Assembly: GCA_910584125.1 (NCBI GenBank)
Contig: CAJTXU010000001.1
Coordinates: forward strand, 1-47,059
Source: an uncultured Muribaculaceae bacterium
GTDB taxonomy: Bacteria; Bacteroidota; Bacteroidia; Bacteroidales; Muribaculaceae
Reading direction: 5' to 3'
Length of the DNA: 47,059 nucleotides
Both the position numbers and the translations under genes were made by a program. The notes under the pieces are model-generated. The model was not told the origin of the DNA and did not search any database. It saw only the letters and a program-made list of their open reading frames with translations. Below, one piece after another: positions 33,082 through 41,667 of this stretch; position 1 is the first letter of the stretch, and every line of letters begins with the position of its first letter.

Positions 33082-35004
33082 ATGAAAACCATCAATAAAA
33101 TATTCATGACATTGGGTGTGGCCGCCACGGCCCTCGGCTTCTCGTCGTGTGTCAACGACCTCGACATGAGTCCCGTTGACCCCAATGTGAAGACCGACGT
33201 ATCCAAAGACATGGACGCGGTGTTCTCCGACATCTACCTCAACTTCGCGACCTTCGGAGCCAACGGAGACTCGCCCGTCAAGGATTTCGACGGCGGTATG
33301 GCGGCCTTCCAGCGCGCCATCTTCACCGGAGAGGAAATACCGACCGACGAGGCCAGCTGGATCTGGGACCCCGAGAAGTTCGGCCGTCTCAACTACGGCT
33401 ACGTGACTCCCGACCTCCCCTGCGTGTTCGGTTTCTACTCGCGTCTGATCATCAACATCACGCTCTGCAACCAGTTCATCCAGAACGTGCAGGACGGTGT
33501 CTTCGCCGACAGTGACTCGGCACGCGCTCAGGAATACGTGCGTCAGGCGCGCATCCTCCGCGGCGCATGCTACTACTACATGATGTCGTTCTACGAGAAT
33601 CCCCCCTATGCCGACGAGACCACACACGTGGGCGAACAGCCCACTCAGCCGGGCCGCGCCGAGGTATACCGCCTCGTCACAACCGACCTTGAGGATGTGG
33701 TGTCCTACTACACCGCCAACCCCACGCAGACATACTACGGCTTCGTAGGTCTCGACGCTGCGGAGGCAATCCTCGCCAAGATCTATCTCAACGCCGAGGT
33801 ATTCTCGGGCACGGGCGCATACGACAAGTGCTACGCCCACTCGAAGGCCATCATCGACCGTCTCGGCAACAGCGGTAAGTATGGCACGGGCCTCGCCCCG
33901 ACATACGCGGCCCTCTTCGGAGCCAACAACCAGAAATACGCCATCGGCGGTTCTGACGCAGTCAACGAGATCATCTGGACCATCCCCGCATCGAAATATG
34001 TTAACGAAAGCGGCAACGTGGTCGAGAACCTGACTTCGTGGTCGGGCTCGACGTTCCTCATCGCCGCATGGAACGGCTCGAACGGCGCTCCCGTCACCAT
34101 TGCATGCCCGACCAAGGATGCAGCTTACAAAGACAAGAAAGGCGAGGACCTTCTCTTCACCGACGACAACGACGTACAGCACATCTACAAGTACACCACC
34201 GACGACGCGGAGTTCGAGAAGATGAAGAGCGAGTATGACGAGGCCAACAAGTCTAACAAGACCGCTTGGAAGACGGTAGTAAGCAAGATGGTGGCCGACG
34301 TTCCCTATTCGTTCGACCCCGACGCTACCGGACACCTCGCCGGCGAGTGGTTCAACGCGACCGAGAGCTGGAAGTGTATGGTAGCCCGCAAGTCGTTCGT
34401 CCGCAAGTTCGACTGGCTCGACGTCGAGATGAGCAAGAGCAACGACAGCCGCGTCGCTTTCTGGGCGACATCGGCCGAGGGCTTCACGCCCGACAACCCG
34501 TCGCTGGTCGGCGACGACTGGGGCCAGAACGGCTACATCGCCATAAAGTATACCAACTGGGTGTTTGACAACGACGGCGAGATCGACTACAAGGCCAGCG
34601 CTATCCTGCCTATGACAGCGCCTTACGGCGGCGACTACGCAGCCATCCGTCTGGCCGAGGTCTACCTGATGGCCGCAGAGTCTATCCTCAAGGGCGGCGG
34701 CGGCTCGAACGCCGAGGCCCTCAAGTATGTCAACAACGTGCGCCAGCGCGCTTACGGCGAGCACTACACTCCCTGGACTTCGCTCAGCATGTCGGAGCTT
34801 CAGGACGAGCGTTGCCGCGAGCTCTATCAGGAGAACAACCGCCGCACCGACCTCATCCGCTGGAACCAGTGGTGCACCGGCTACACCTGGGAATGGAAGG
34901 GCGACTTCAAGACAGGTACGAACCTCCCCGAATACACCAAGAGCTATCCTATACCGACACGTGTGATCACATCCTCGAGCCTCCAGCAGCAGAAGGGTTA
35001 TTGA
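33082..35004 (+). CDS. SusD/RagB-family glycan-binding lipoprotein
   Basis: A 640-residue surface lipoprotein. The signal MKTINKIFMTLGVAATALGF ends in the lipobox with Cys23, followed by VNDLDMSPVD. The TPR-like SusD scaffold is visible in RQARILRGACYYYMMSFYENPPYAD and the C-terminal RLAEVYLMAAESIL, NNVRQRAYG, ELQDERCRELYQENNRRTDLIRW, which is diagnostic. It is longer than many SusD proteins (500-600), with an insert around residues 340-420. It binds the polysaccharide and delivers it to the partner barrel. Confidence 0.94.
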   Translation: MKTINKIFMTLGVAATALGFSSCVNDLDMSPVDPNVKTDVSKDMDAVFSDIYLNFATFGANGDSPVKDFDGGMAAFQRAIFTGEEIPTDEASWIWDPEKFGRLNYGYVTPDLPCVFGFYSRLIINITLCNQFIQNVQDGVFADSDSARAQEYVRQARILRGACYYYMMSFYENPPYADETTHVGEQPTQPGRAEVYRLVTTDLEDVVSYYTANPTQTYYGFVGLDAAEAILAKIYLNAEVFSGTGAYDKCYAHSKAIIDRLGNSGKYGTGLAPTYAALFGANNQKYAIGGSDAVNEIIWTIPASKYVNESGNVVENLTSWSGSTFLIAAWNGSNGAPVTIACPTKDAAYKDKKGEDLLFTDDNDVQHIYKYTTDDAEFEKMKSEYDEANKSNKTAWKTVVSKMVADVPYSFDPDATGHLAGEWFNATESWKCMVARKSFVRKFDWLDVEMSKSNDSRVAFWATSAEGFTPDNPSLVGDDWGQNGYIAIKYTNWVFDNDGEIDYKASAILPMTAPYGGDYAAIRLAEVYLMAAESILKGGGGSNAEALKYVNNVRQRAYGEHYTPWTSLSMSELQDERCRELYQENNRRTDLIRWNQWCTGYTWEWKGDFKTGTNLPEYTKSYPIPTRVITSSSLQQQKGY

Positions 35005-35045
35005 TCTGAAGTCAAGGATATCAATCAATAAATTTTTAGACCAAA

Positions 35046-36104
35046 ATGAAAAAAATATCGATTATATTGGCTATGTCGGCCGTGGCTCTCGGCTTCTCTT
35101 CGTGCAAGCAGGAGGACGAACCCAAGTTCCACGAGCCCACAAGCTTCACAGTGAGCACTCCGGCGCTTCAGAACATTGAGTTCGCCACTGCGAACGATAA
35201 GACCGACGCCGCCACATTCAACCTCTTCTGCACACAGCCCGACTACGGCTATTCGGCCATCTGCAAGTACTCGGCTATCGTATCGCTCGACCCGGAGTGT
35301 CCGGTCGAGACGGTGGTAGACGAGGAGACAGGCGTCAAGACCGTGCAGGCCATACCCGGCAAGTCGGTGGTTCTCGAGAACCAGAATCCGACGTCGGCCG
35401 CCATGGCTTTCAAGACCTATGACCTCGGCATCGCGCTGCTCAACCTCGGCGGCATCGTCAACGACGCCGACGCATACGCGGCTTCCGACTTCGCCAAGGG
35501 TCCCGTGAAGTGCTACTTCCGCGCTCTCTGCGAGATCGAGGGCATCGCCAACTCGCAGATCGCTTCGGCCAACACTGTCAGCTACAACGCCGTCCGCGTG
35601 ATGTACGCCGAGAAGAAGGCCGCATGGATCTACATCTGCGGTGACGTCTCGAATCCCGACACCAAGGTGGCCGATGGCTTCAAAGGCCCCTCGATGGCCA
35701 ACTTCGAGCACTACTACAACAACTTCCGTCTCATCGAGCCCGACGACCAGATCGGCACCAAGCTCTTCGTCGGCAAGTTCAACCTTGATCCCAAGTCTGA
35801 CGCTCCCGACCTGGGCAATGTGGACGACACGTCGCAGTTCCGCTTCTTCTCTGAACTTCTCGGATGGACCAACACCGCTTCGCTCGGTTCGGCCGAAGGC
35901 GACTTCTACGTGCTCCCCATCGCCGACAAGTTCGCGGCCGGATTCGACGGCGACATCGTTCTGCAGGGTCTCGGCAACTGGGGCGTCTGGGTATCCGAAC
36001 AGACCCCGATGACGATTGTAGTCGACCTCGTTCAGAACAAGCTCTACGTTAAGGAAGGCTTCCACGACGTCACGTTCGTGGGCCGCAATCCCGAATTCAA
36101 CTGA
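35046..36104 (+). CDS. SusE-like outer-membrane lipoprotein
   Basis: A 352-residue lipoprotein (signal MKKISIILAMSAVALGF, Cys20, then KQEDE, an acidic stretch fitting surface export). The N-terminal region (SFTVSTPALQNIEFAT) and the series of beta-sandwich domains are of the SusE/SusF type. A first domain spans ~25-185, and the second begins near WIYICGDVSNPDTKVADGF. The end, MTIVVDLVQNKLYVKEGFHD, fits the carbohydrate-binding domain strand pattern. It probably binds glycan at the cell surface. Catalytic residues are absent. A hairpin (36115-36145) separates it from the next gene. Confidence 0.75.
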   Translation: MKKISIILAMSAVALGFSSCKQEDEPKFHEPTSFTVSTPALQNIEFATANDKTDAATFNLFCTQPDYGYSAICKYSAIVSLDPECPVETVVDEETGVKTVQAIPGKSVVLENQNPTSAAMAFKTYDLGIALLNLGGIVNDADAYAASDFAKGPVKCYFRALCEIEGIANSQIASANTVSYNAVRVMYAEKKAAWIYICGDVSNPDTKVADGFKGPSMANFEHYYNNFRLIEPDDQIGTKLFVGKFNLDPKSDAPDLGNVDDTSQFRFFSELLGWTNTASLGSAEGDFYVLPIADKFAAGFDGDIVLQGLGNWGVWVSEQTPMTIVVDLVQNKLYVKEGFHDVTFVGRNPEFN

Positions 36105-36114
36105 TGCCTTTAAT

Positions 36115-36145
36115 TCCGGAGGAGACGCCCGGCGCCTCCTCCGGA
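36115..36145 (+). other. Intercistronic hairpin between susE-like and susF-like genes
   Basis: TCCGGAGGAG (36115-36124) pairs with CTCCTCCGGA (36136-36145) around an 11-nt GC-rich loop. There is no T run after it, so it looks like an mRNA-stabilising or partially attenuating hairpin rather than a full terminator. Confidence 0.55.
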
Positions 36146-36180
36146 GAAAGCCAACCAAATAAAACAGTATTTTCAGACTT

Positions 36181-37665
36181 ATGAAAAAGATAAAATTCAT
36201 ATCAGCAATAGCTCTGACCATGGTGCTGGCATCGTGCGAGAATTTCGACCTGCCCAATCCTCCGGGTCAGACCAACCCCGAGCCGGGCGCCGTGTTCGAG
36301 AACTCGGGCCTGGTGCTCGCCCAGGAAGCCACGACGGCAAACCTCGTGGAGGCCAACGAGCAGAACGTCTTCGTAAACGTGGCCAAGGTAACGGAACTCG
36401 TCAACTTCCCCGCCGACTATGACCTTTCGGTCGATATGGAGGTCTCGGGCGACGAGAACTTCGGCGATGTGACCACAATCGCGACCGTCATCACCGACAA
36501 CATGGTGACCGTCAACCCCGACGTGCTCAACGGCGCCATCCAGGAAGTGATGACCAAGAAGCCCGGCACGTATGACATCTACGCCCGTTACGCCGCATAC
36601 GCACAACGTAACAACACACGTGTGCGCCTCGGCGGACTCGACGCCTACTACGGCGGCACGATGAAATACAACATCACGACCCTCAACCCCGCAAAGGTAA
36701 TCGAGGATGCGTATTATCTTGTACCCTGCGACGCTTCGGGCAAGCCCGAGCTCGGCAAGAAGGTACTCATGAACAACACCAGCGGCTCTTCGGTATCTCC
36801 CTATGACAACCCCGAGTTCGCCATCAAGATTGACGTTCCCGACACCGACCTCAGCTGGAAGCTCATGTCTCAGTCGGCTGTAACAGCCGGCGACCTCAAC
36901 CAGGCATACGGCTGCATCGCTGCCGAAGGCGGTCTGAGCGGCAAGCTCTCCCAGGGCGCCGAGGCCGGCGTGATCTCCCTCCACGGCCCCGTGCTCGTCA
37001 CGGTCAATGTAGAGGTTGACTCCTACTCGATCAACTACGCGTTCGAAACTCTCTGGCCTCTCTCGGGAGCAACTGAGTCCAAGCCCTCCAACGCGATGCT
37101 TCTCTACACAACCGACTTCATCAGCTATTCGGGTGTGACACATATCAACCGTCAGTGGATCATCTGCGGCCAGCCCGACAAGAAAGGTCCGGTAGTCTTC
37201 AAGCAGGATCCCGAAAACACGCCTGAAGTAAGCGAGGACGGCTTCACGCAGACAGGTCTGCTCAGCGACGCATCTGACGCGAAGAAACTTCTATCGCCGT
37301 TCAACGGTCTGAACTGGGTTGAGGTCAACCTCGTACAGAAGACCTACTCCGTGACGGCCCTCCGCACGCTGAGCGTAATCGGCAGCGGCAACGACTGGAC
37401 GCTCGAAACTGCGACAGAGCTCAAGCCTTCCAAGGACTTCAAGACATGGACAGCCGAGAACGTGGTTGTAGGCGACGAGTTCAAGATCAACGCCAACGGC
37501 GCTTGGACCATCGGCTTCAGCGGAACCCAGATTCCGGACGCTACCGGCAAACAGGTTTATCAGGTGAACAAGCAGGACGGCGGCGCCAACCTGCAGGCTA
37601 AGCCCGGCACATACAAGGTGACCGTTGACTTCAGCAAATTCCCCTACACCGTGACACTCGAATAA
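36181..37665 (+). CDS. SusF-like outer-membrane lipoprotein with starch-binding-type C-terminal domain
   Basis: A 494-residue lipoprotein (signal MKKIKFISAIALTMVLASC, Cys19, then ENFD). Repeated SusE/F-type modules span residues ~45-270. The C-terminal ~110 residues (LSVIGSGNDWTLETATELK, AENVVVGDEFKINANGAWTIGF, GTYKVTVDFSKFPYTVTLE) match the pattern of the glucan-binding SusE/SusF domain, in which aromatic residues contact the sugar. It presumably captures polysaccharide near the SusCD complex. It is followed by a strong terminator, so it ends the four-gene operon. Confidence 0.78.
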   Translation: MKKIKFISAIALTMVLASCENFDLPNPPGQTNPEPGAVFENSGLVLAQEATTANLVEANEQNVFVNVAKVTELVNFPADYDLSVDMEVSGDENFGDVTTIATVITDNMVTVNPDVLNGAIQEVMTKKPGTYDIYARYAAYAQRNNTRVRLGGLDAYYGGTMKYNITTLNPAKVIEDAYYLVPCDASGKPELGKKVLMNNTSGSSVSPYDNPEFAIKIDVPDTDLSWKLMSQSAVTAGDLNQAYGCIAAEGGLSGKLSQGAEAGVISLHGPVLVTVNVEVDSYSINYAFETLWPLSGATESKPSNAMLLYTTDFISYSGVTHINRQWIICGQPDKKGPVVFKQDPENTPEVSEDGFTQTGLLSDASDAKKLLSPFNGLNWVEVNLVQKTYSVTALRTLSVIGSGNDWTLETATELKPSKDFKTWTAENVVVGDEFKINANGAWTIGFSGTQIPDATGKQVYQVNKQDGGANLQAKPGTYKVTVDFSKFPYTVTLE

Positions 37666-37689
37666 TTCACGAACCCCATAGACCGACGA

Positions 37690-37720
37690 CAGGGATGCAC
37701 GCAATAGTGCATCCCTGTTT
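37690..37720 (+). terminator. Terminator of the sus-like operon
   Basis: CAGGGATGCAC (37690-37700) and GTGCATCCCTG (37707-37717) are perfect complements around GCAATA, followed by TTTCGTTTT. Confidence 0.85.
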
Positions 37721-37855
37721 CGTTTTCGGCCCGGGTGTACCGAATAAGCCGCCAAAATACCAATCGCAACAGGGGCAGCGGACATCTCGAAACATCCCTG
37801 AACGGAGTCTCATAAGGTGATTTTTCGGTTGATTTAAATTTTTTTATTAAAAAAG

Positions 37856-37886
37856 TTGGATATTTGAAAATAAGTCAGTAACTTTG
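37856..37886 (+). promoter_or_regulatory. Promoter of the 38046 gene
   Basis: TTGG (37856-37859), a 19-nt spacer, then TAACTTTG (37879-37886). It implies a leader of about 150 nt (37893-38045), which holds no ORF and no strong hairpin that I can see. The rest of the 380-bp gap (37721-37855) shows nothing else recognisable. Confidence 0.7.
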
Positions 37887-38045
37887 CATCGGATTTGAGC
37901 CGTGTGAACTCGAATGTTTGATATTAGACTGAATAAGCCTTAGAATCAAAGACTCAGCTTCGACCGAAGCACAATCCTCCGGTAAAAGACAGTTCTTGCA
38001 AAATAACCAATAAAATAATAACCAAAAAATCTACAATTTTTCATT

Positions 38046-38972
38046 ATGAAAAAAATTTACGCTCTTGCAGCTGTAGCATGCATGGCATTCGCAGCCAATG
38101 CTCAGAATGGCGCACCTCTGTACGCAACAGGTGAAGGTGACTTCACAGGTGGCAAGTGGGTTCCCGCAACCCCCGACGTGTTCGAATACGCCAATGGTGT
38201 ATACACCCTCAAGGTCGACAGCCTCACGCAGTTCAAGATTTCGACTGCAGCTGGCGACTGGGATTCCTTCAACGCAGGCGCATATGACTGTGGCGAAGAG
38301 GGCTACGGCAACGAGGTAGGCGTTGCACGCCCACTCTACGCAAATTCAAATGCAGAGAACATCGAATGCCCGTGGAAAGGCAACTACACAATCACTGTGG
38401 CAGGCGACCTCTCGACTGTGACGCTCAACACAGACACCCCCAATCCCGGCAAAGTAACTCTCTACATGATGGGCGACATGAACGGCTGGGCCCCTGCAGA
38501 TGCATGGAAACTTAACGATGTGGAAGGCCATGACAATATGTGGAATCTCACATGCTCGGACGAAATGGTTGTCACAGCAGGCGATGGCTTCAAGATTTCT
38601 ACCGACGGCTGGACAAAATACAACATCGGCGTGAACCCTGAAGACGGCATCGACCAAGTCTTTCTCGAAGTTCCGACAGGCCTCGCCAACTACACTGAAA
38701 ACGGCGGTCCGGGCAACATCATCCTCGGAGAAGAATGGAACGGCATCGTATGGCTCAAGCTTGAGTCCGATCCCGCTTTCGCATCAATCATCCTCTCGAA
38801 CGACAAGACTTACGTTCCCGACGACGAATGGATGAGCGGCGTGAAGAACATCGCAATCGACAACAACGAGGCTGAGGTTTACTACAACCTCCAGGGTGTG
38901 AAGGTAGCTCAGCCCGAGAGCGGTCTCTACATCGTTGTCAAGGGCGGCAAGGCCACCAAGATCATGAAGTAA
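38046..38972 (+). CDS. Secreted SusE/F-like binding protein with C-terminal sorting-like tail
   Basis: A 308-residue protein with a type I signal peptide (MKKIYALAAVACMAFAANAQ). Two beta-sandwich modules (~25-130 and ~133-260; VTLYMMGDMNGWAPADAWKL, GDGFKISTDGWTKYNIG) resemble the glycan-binding domains of SusE/SusF; the WxP and W-rich positions fit sugar contact. The last ~30 residues, VYYNLQGVKVAQPESGLYIVVKGGKATKI, form the compact tail common on Bacteroidales secreted proteins (key parts NLQGVKV, GLYIVV). Codon use is more A-rich than the sus-like operon. It has its own promoter and terminator, so it can be expressed separately. It probably binds the same glycan, by inference. Confidence 0.65.
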   Translation: MKKIYALAAVACMAFAANAQNGAPLYATGEGDFTGGKWVPATPDVFEYANGVYTLKVDSLTQFKISTAAGDWDSFNAGAYDCGEEGYGNEVGVARPLYANSNAENIECPWKGNYTITVAGDLSTVTLNTDTPNPGKVTLYMMGDMNGWAPADAWKLNDVEGHDNMWNLTCSDEMVVTAGDGFKISTDGWTKYNIGVNPEDGIDQVFLEVPTGLANYTENGGPGNIILGEEWNGIVWLKLESDPAFASIILSNDKTYVPDDEWMSGVKNIAIDNNEAEVYYNLQGVKVAQPESGLYIVVKGGKATKIMK

Positions 38973-38993
38973 TCAACCCAACCCCCGCATACA

Positions 38994-39024
38994 AAGAGGC
39001 GACCCCCCGGGCCGCCTCTTTTTT
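38994..39024 (+). terminator. Terminator of the 38046 gene
   Basis: AAGAGGCG (38994-39001) pairs with CGCCTCTT (39013-39020) around a C/G-rich loop, and a T run follows. Confidence 0.8.
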
Positions 39025-39110
39025 GTTGCATCTGACTTTTATCCGCGACGAATTTTGACTCCATTTCAAATTTTATACCTTTCAACCCATCATATAATAA
39101 ATATTTTTAC

Positions 39111-39133
39111 TATCTTTGCGATATCAAATGATA
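39111..39133 (+). promoter_or_regulatory. hipBA promoter with overlapping TATC/GATA palindromes
   Basis: The -7 box TATCTTTG (39111-39118) is itself half of TATC-N5-GATA (39111-39123). The GATA shares bases with a second palindrome TATC-N4-GATA (39122-39133). Symmetric TATC/GATA half-sites lying on the promoter suggest a HipB operator; HipB of E. coli binds TATCC-N8-GGATA. No clear -33 box is present. Confidence 0.5.
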
Positions 39134-39179
39134 GATTGACAATCAAGACTGCGGCCAGACCGCCTCACAACTCTAAGCA

Positions 39180-39500
39180 ATGGCAAAAAACACCATGGGG
39201 ACCAAGCTGCCCCGGAAACTGGAACAGAAAATGTCGATTATGGGAGAGCAAATCAAACTCGCCAGGCTGCGTCGCAACCTTTCGATTGCACAAGTCGCCG
39301 AACGCGCCACCTGCTCGCCACTTACCGTAAACCGAATAGAGAAAGGGTCGCCGACCGTCTCGATTGGAATCTATGCCCGCGTGCTTTACGCCCTGCAACT
39401 TGATGACGACCTTCTTTTGATTGCGAAAGAAGACACATTGGGCCGCACCCTGCAAGACCTGAACCTAAAACACCGCCAACGCGCATCAAAAAAAGAATAA
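39180..39500 (+). CDS. HipB-like XRE-family antitoxin/regulator
   Basis: A 106-residue protein. The helix-turn-helix lies at ~25-75: IKLARLRRNLSIAQVAERATCSPLTVNRIEKGSPTVSIGIYARVLYAL (key parts RRNLSIAQVAE and SPLTVNRIEKG). The N-terminus has a basic ~20-residue extension, and the C-terminus (LGRTLQDLNLKHRQRASKKE) is basic. It should neutralise and repress with the HipA-like kinase encoded 3 nt downstream. Overlapping palindromes on its promoter support autoregulation. Confidence 0.85.
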   Translation: MAKNTMGTKLPRKLEQKMSIMGEQIKLARLRRNLSIAQVAERATCSPLTVNRIEKGSPTVSIGIYARVLYALQLDDDLLLIAKEDTLGRTLQDLNLKHRQRASKKE

Positions 39501-39503
39501 CCC

Positions 39504-40766
39504 ATGCAGAGACTATTTGTATACGCCGACTTTGATTGGCTTGGATCCCCCCGATTGATAGGAGAATTGACATGCGACTCTGTCCGCGGCAACGAGACTT
39601 ACGGTTTCTCTTACGACAAGGATTGGCTCGCTAAATTCGGCGACGTGTATTTCGGGGACGATTTACAGAATTATACCGGCATACAATACACTCAGCCAGG
39701 ACGCGACATATTCGCCTGTTTTTCAGATGCGCTTCCAGACAGATGGGGACGAACACTGCTCAATCGCCAAGAACAGATTGCAGCAAATGACGAAAGAAGA
39801 GCCGTGCGACGACTTACGTCCTTTGACCACCTCATAGGCATCGACGATGCTTCACGTATGGGAGGATTCCGGTTTACGCATATGCCGTCAGGAGCATTTA
39901 TAAACACCGAGGCAAGCCTTCGTGTGCCACCTTTGGCTGATATCCATCAACTCATGCAGGCAGCATCTGAGATTGAGTCAAGCGAAGAAAAGCATCTTTT
40001 ACCCTCTAAAAAATGGCTGAGACAATTGTTGCATTCAGGGACATCACTCGGCGGCGCAAGACCAAAAGCATCCGTTATGGATGAGAATGGGGCCCTGACC
40101 GTCGCCAAATTCCCTTCCCGTAAGGATGACTATGATGTGGCGAAGTGGGAACATTTCTGTCATATCATGGGGCGCAAGGCAGGGATGGATGTCGCCGAGA
40201 CCCGCACCATCAGCGCCGAGAAACACCATATCCTGCTTTCTAAGCGCTTTGACAGGACCACGGATGGCAAGCGGATACATTTTGCTTCAGCGTTGACTCT
40301 GCTCGGCCTGACGGATAGCGACAATTCTTCTTCCGGACATGGGTATACCGACATCGTTGATTTCATAATTCAGCACGGCAGCGATGTTGAGCGAAACCTT
40401 GAGGAACTATATCGTCGCGTGGCATTTTATATCATTGTCGGGAATTCGGACGACCATTTCCGTAATCACGGCTTCCTGTTGACTCGCAAAGGGTGGGAAC
40501 TATCGCCAGCCTACGACATCAACCCGACACTATCAGACAACCAAAGCCTGCTTATAAACCGCGATACGAGCGAGGCCGACCTCAAAATACTGCTGCGCTC
40601 AGCCGAAGATTATATGTTGGCTCCCGAGAAAGCGCAGAGAATAATCGAGGAAGTCAGGACTGCCATGAGACCTTGGCGCAGCGAAGCAAGAAAACTCGGC
40701 CTTCCACAACGCGACATCGATATGCTGGCCCCAAAGTTCGACAAATGGATTGTCTCAGAATTCTGA
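39504..40766 (+). CDS. HipA-like serine/threonine kinase toxin
   Basis: A 420-residue protein, normal full length for HipA (inactivates aminoacyl-tRNA synthetases or other targets by phosphorylation in known cases). The N-terminal HipA domain is visible as LGSPRLIGELTCDSVRGNETYGFSYD. The P-loop-like HSGTSLGGARPKASVM precedes EHHILLSKRFDRT-type KRFDRT. The catalytic loop GNSDDHFRNHGFLL carries Asp316 and Asn321, and SPAYDINPTL carries the metal-binding Asp338. All key residues seem intact. It ends before an imperfect hairpin (around 40790-40812). The target is unknown. G+C is lower than the surroundings, which suggests acquisition. Confidence 0.9.
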   Translation: MQRLFVYADFDWLGSPRLIGELTCDSVRGNETYGFSYDKDWLAKFGDVYFGDDLQNYTGIQYTQPGRDIFACFSDALPDRWGRTLLNRQEQIAANDERRAVRRLTSFDHLIGIDDASRMGGFRFTHMPSGAFINTEASLRVPPLADIHQLMQAASEIESSEEKHLLPSKKWLRQLLHSGTSLGGARPKASVMDENGALTVAKFPSRKDDYDVAKWEHFCHIMGRKAGMDVAETRTISAEKHHILLSKRFDRTTDGKRIHFASALTLLGLTDSDNSSSGHGYTDIVDFIIQHGSDVERNLEELYRRVAFYIIVGNSDDHFRNHGFLLTRKGWELSPAYDINPTLSDNQSLLINRDTSEADLKILLRSAEDYMLAPEKAQRIIEEVRTAMRPWRSEARKLGLPQRDIDMLAPKFDKWIVSEF

Positions 40767-40879
40767 AAGCTCCCGCAGCAAAGCGACCACGCCTGTAACG
40801 TTGCAGGGCGTTTCCGAATCTTTTTGCCTTGCCGACACTGAAACATTGCAGGATATTTCCGTTTTAATAGAGTATTTGT

Positions 40880-40887
40880 TATCTTTG
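40880..40887 (+). promoter_or_regulatory. -7 box of the Ter-type module
   Basis: TATCTTTG fits TAnnTTTG exactly. The predicted start near 40894 leaves a leader of about 110 nt before TerD1. In the same gap (40767-41006), two 20-bp near-repeats (AACGTTGCAGGGCGTTTCCG at 40797-40816 and a copy with four changes at 40842-40861) lie 45 bp apart, directly upstream of the box. Confidence 0.55.
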
Positions 40888-41006
40888 CATACGTAATCCG
40901 CAGAGAACGCCTCTCATCATGACGGGCCTAACCTCCGGATTGCCCTCCTCTGCCTCAGAGTAGTCAGAGAAACATACACTCAACCACATAACTAAAACAC
41001 ATCACC

Positions 41007-41558
41007 ATGATCAATCTTGAAAAAGGACAACGCGTGGCCGTCGAACTCCCCCGGTTCACAATCGGCCTGGGCTGGGACACCAACACGTCTGACACAGGCG
41101 CCGACTTCGACCTCGACGCCTCGGCGTTCATACTCGGATCGAACGGCAAGATTCTCGCCGACGAATACTTCGTGTTCTACAACAACCTCAAGTCGCCCGA
41201 CGGCGCCGTGGAGCATACCGGCGACAACCTCACTGGCGAGGGCGAGGGCGACGACGAGTCGATCAAGATCGACCTCTCCAAGATCGACCCCCGCGCCGAG
41301 GAAATCATCTTCGTGGTGACCATCCACCAGGCCGCCGAGCGCCGCCAGAACTTCGGCCAGGTGCGCAACGCGTTCATCCGCATCTACGACACCACCACGG
41401 GCGAGGAGACGCTGCGCTACGACCTCGACGAGGACTTCTCGGTCGAGACGGCCGTAGAGTTCGGACGCCTCTACAAGCGCAACGGCGCCTGGAAATTCGA
41501 GGCCATCGGCTCCGGAATGAAAGGCGGTCTGGCAGAATATCTCCAAAAATACAACTAA
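41007..41558 (+). CDS. TerD-family calcium-binding stress protein (first copy)
   Basis: A 183-residue protein of the TerD family, a beta-sandwich that binds Ca2+ and accompanies tellurite/chemical-stress resistance loci. The family order is visible: INLEKGQRVAVELPRFTIGLGWD (key parts LEKGQ, GLGWD), DFDLDASAFILG (metal-site acidic residues), EHTGDNLTGEGEGDDESIKIDLSKI and VVTIHQA, then a C-terminal YKRNGAWKFEAIGSGM. Length is typical. It is the first gene after the -7 box at 40880-40887 and probably the operon leader. The cell role is not settled even for characterised homologues; membrane-associated stress complexes have been proposed. Confidence 0.93.
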   Translation: MINLEKGQRVAVELPRFTIGLGWDTNTSDTGADFDLDASAFILGSNGKILADEYFVFYNNLKSPDGAVEHTGDNLTGEGEGDDESIKIDLSKIDPRAEEIIFVVTIHQAAERRQNFGQVRNAFIRIYDTTTGEETLRYDLDEDFSVETAVEFGRLYKRNGAWKFEAIGSGMKGGLAEYLQKYN

Positions 41559-41667
41559 ACAAATGATTAATTATTAATGATAAATGATAAATGATTAGGG
41601 GCTCCGCAGCAAAGAGTCCGGAGGTTCTAATAATTAATAATTAATAATTTATAATTAGAAAAATATT
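41559..41667. repeat. Heptad-armed spacer between the TerD genes
   Basis: After the TerD1 stop come TGATTAA, TTATTAA, TGATAAA twice and TGATTAG (41565-41599), then a GC-rich piece with CTCCG/CGGAG able to pair (41601-41625), then TTAATAA-type heptads running to 14 nt before the TerD2 ATG. Confidence 0.85.

Noticed and set aside
39180..40766. Prophage or integrative element carrying hipBA
   Set aside because: No integrase, attachment repeats or phage structural genes are visible around it.
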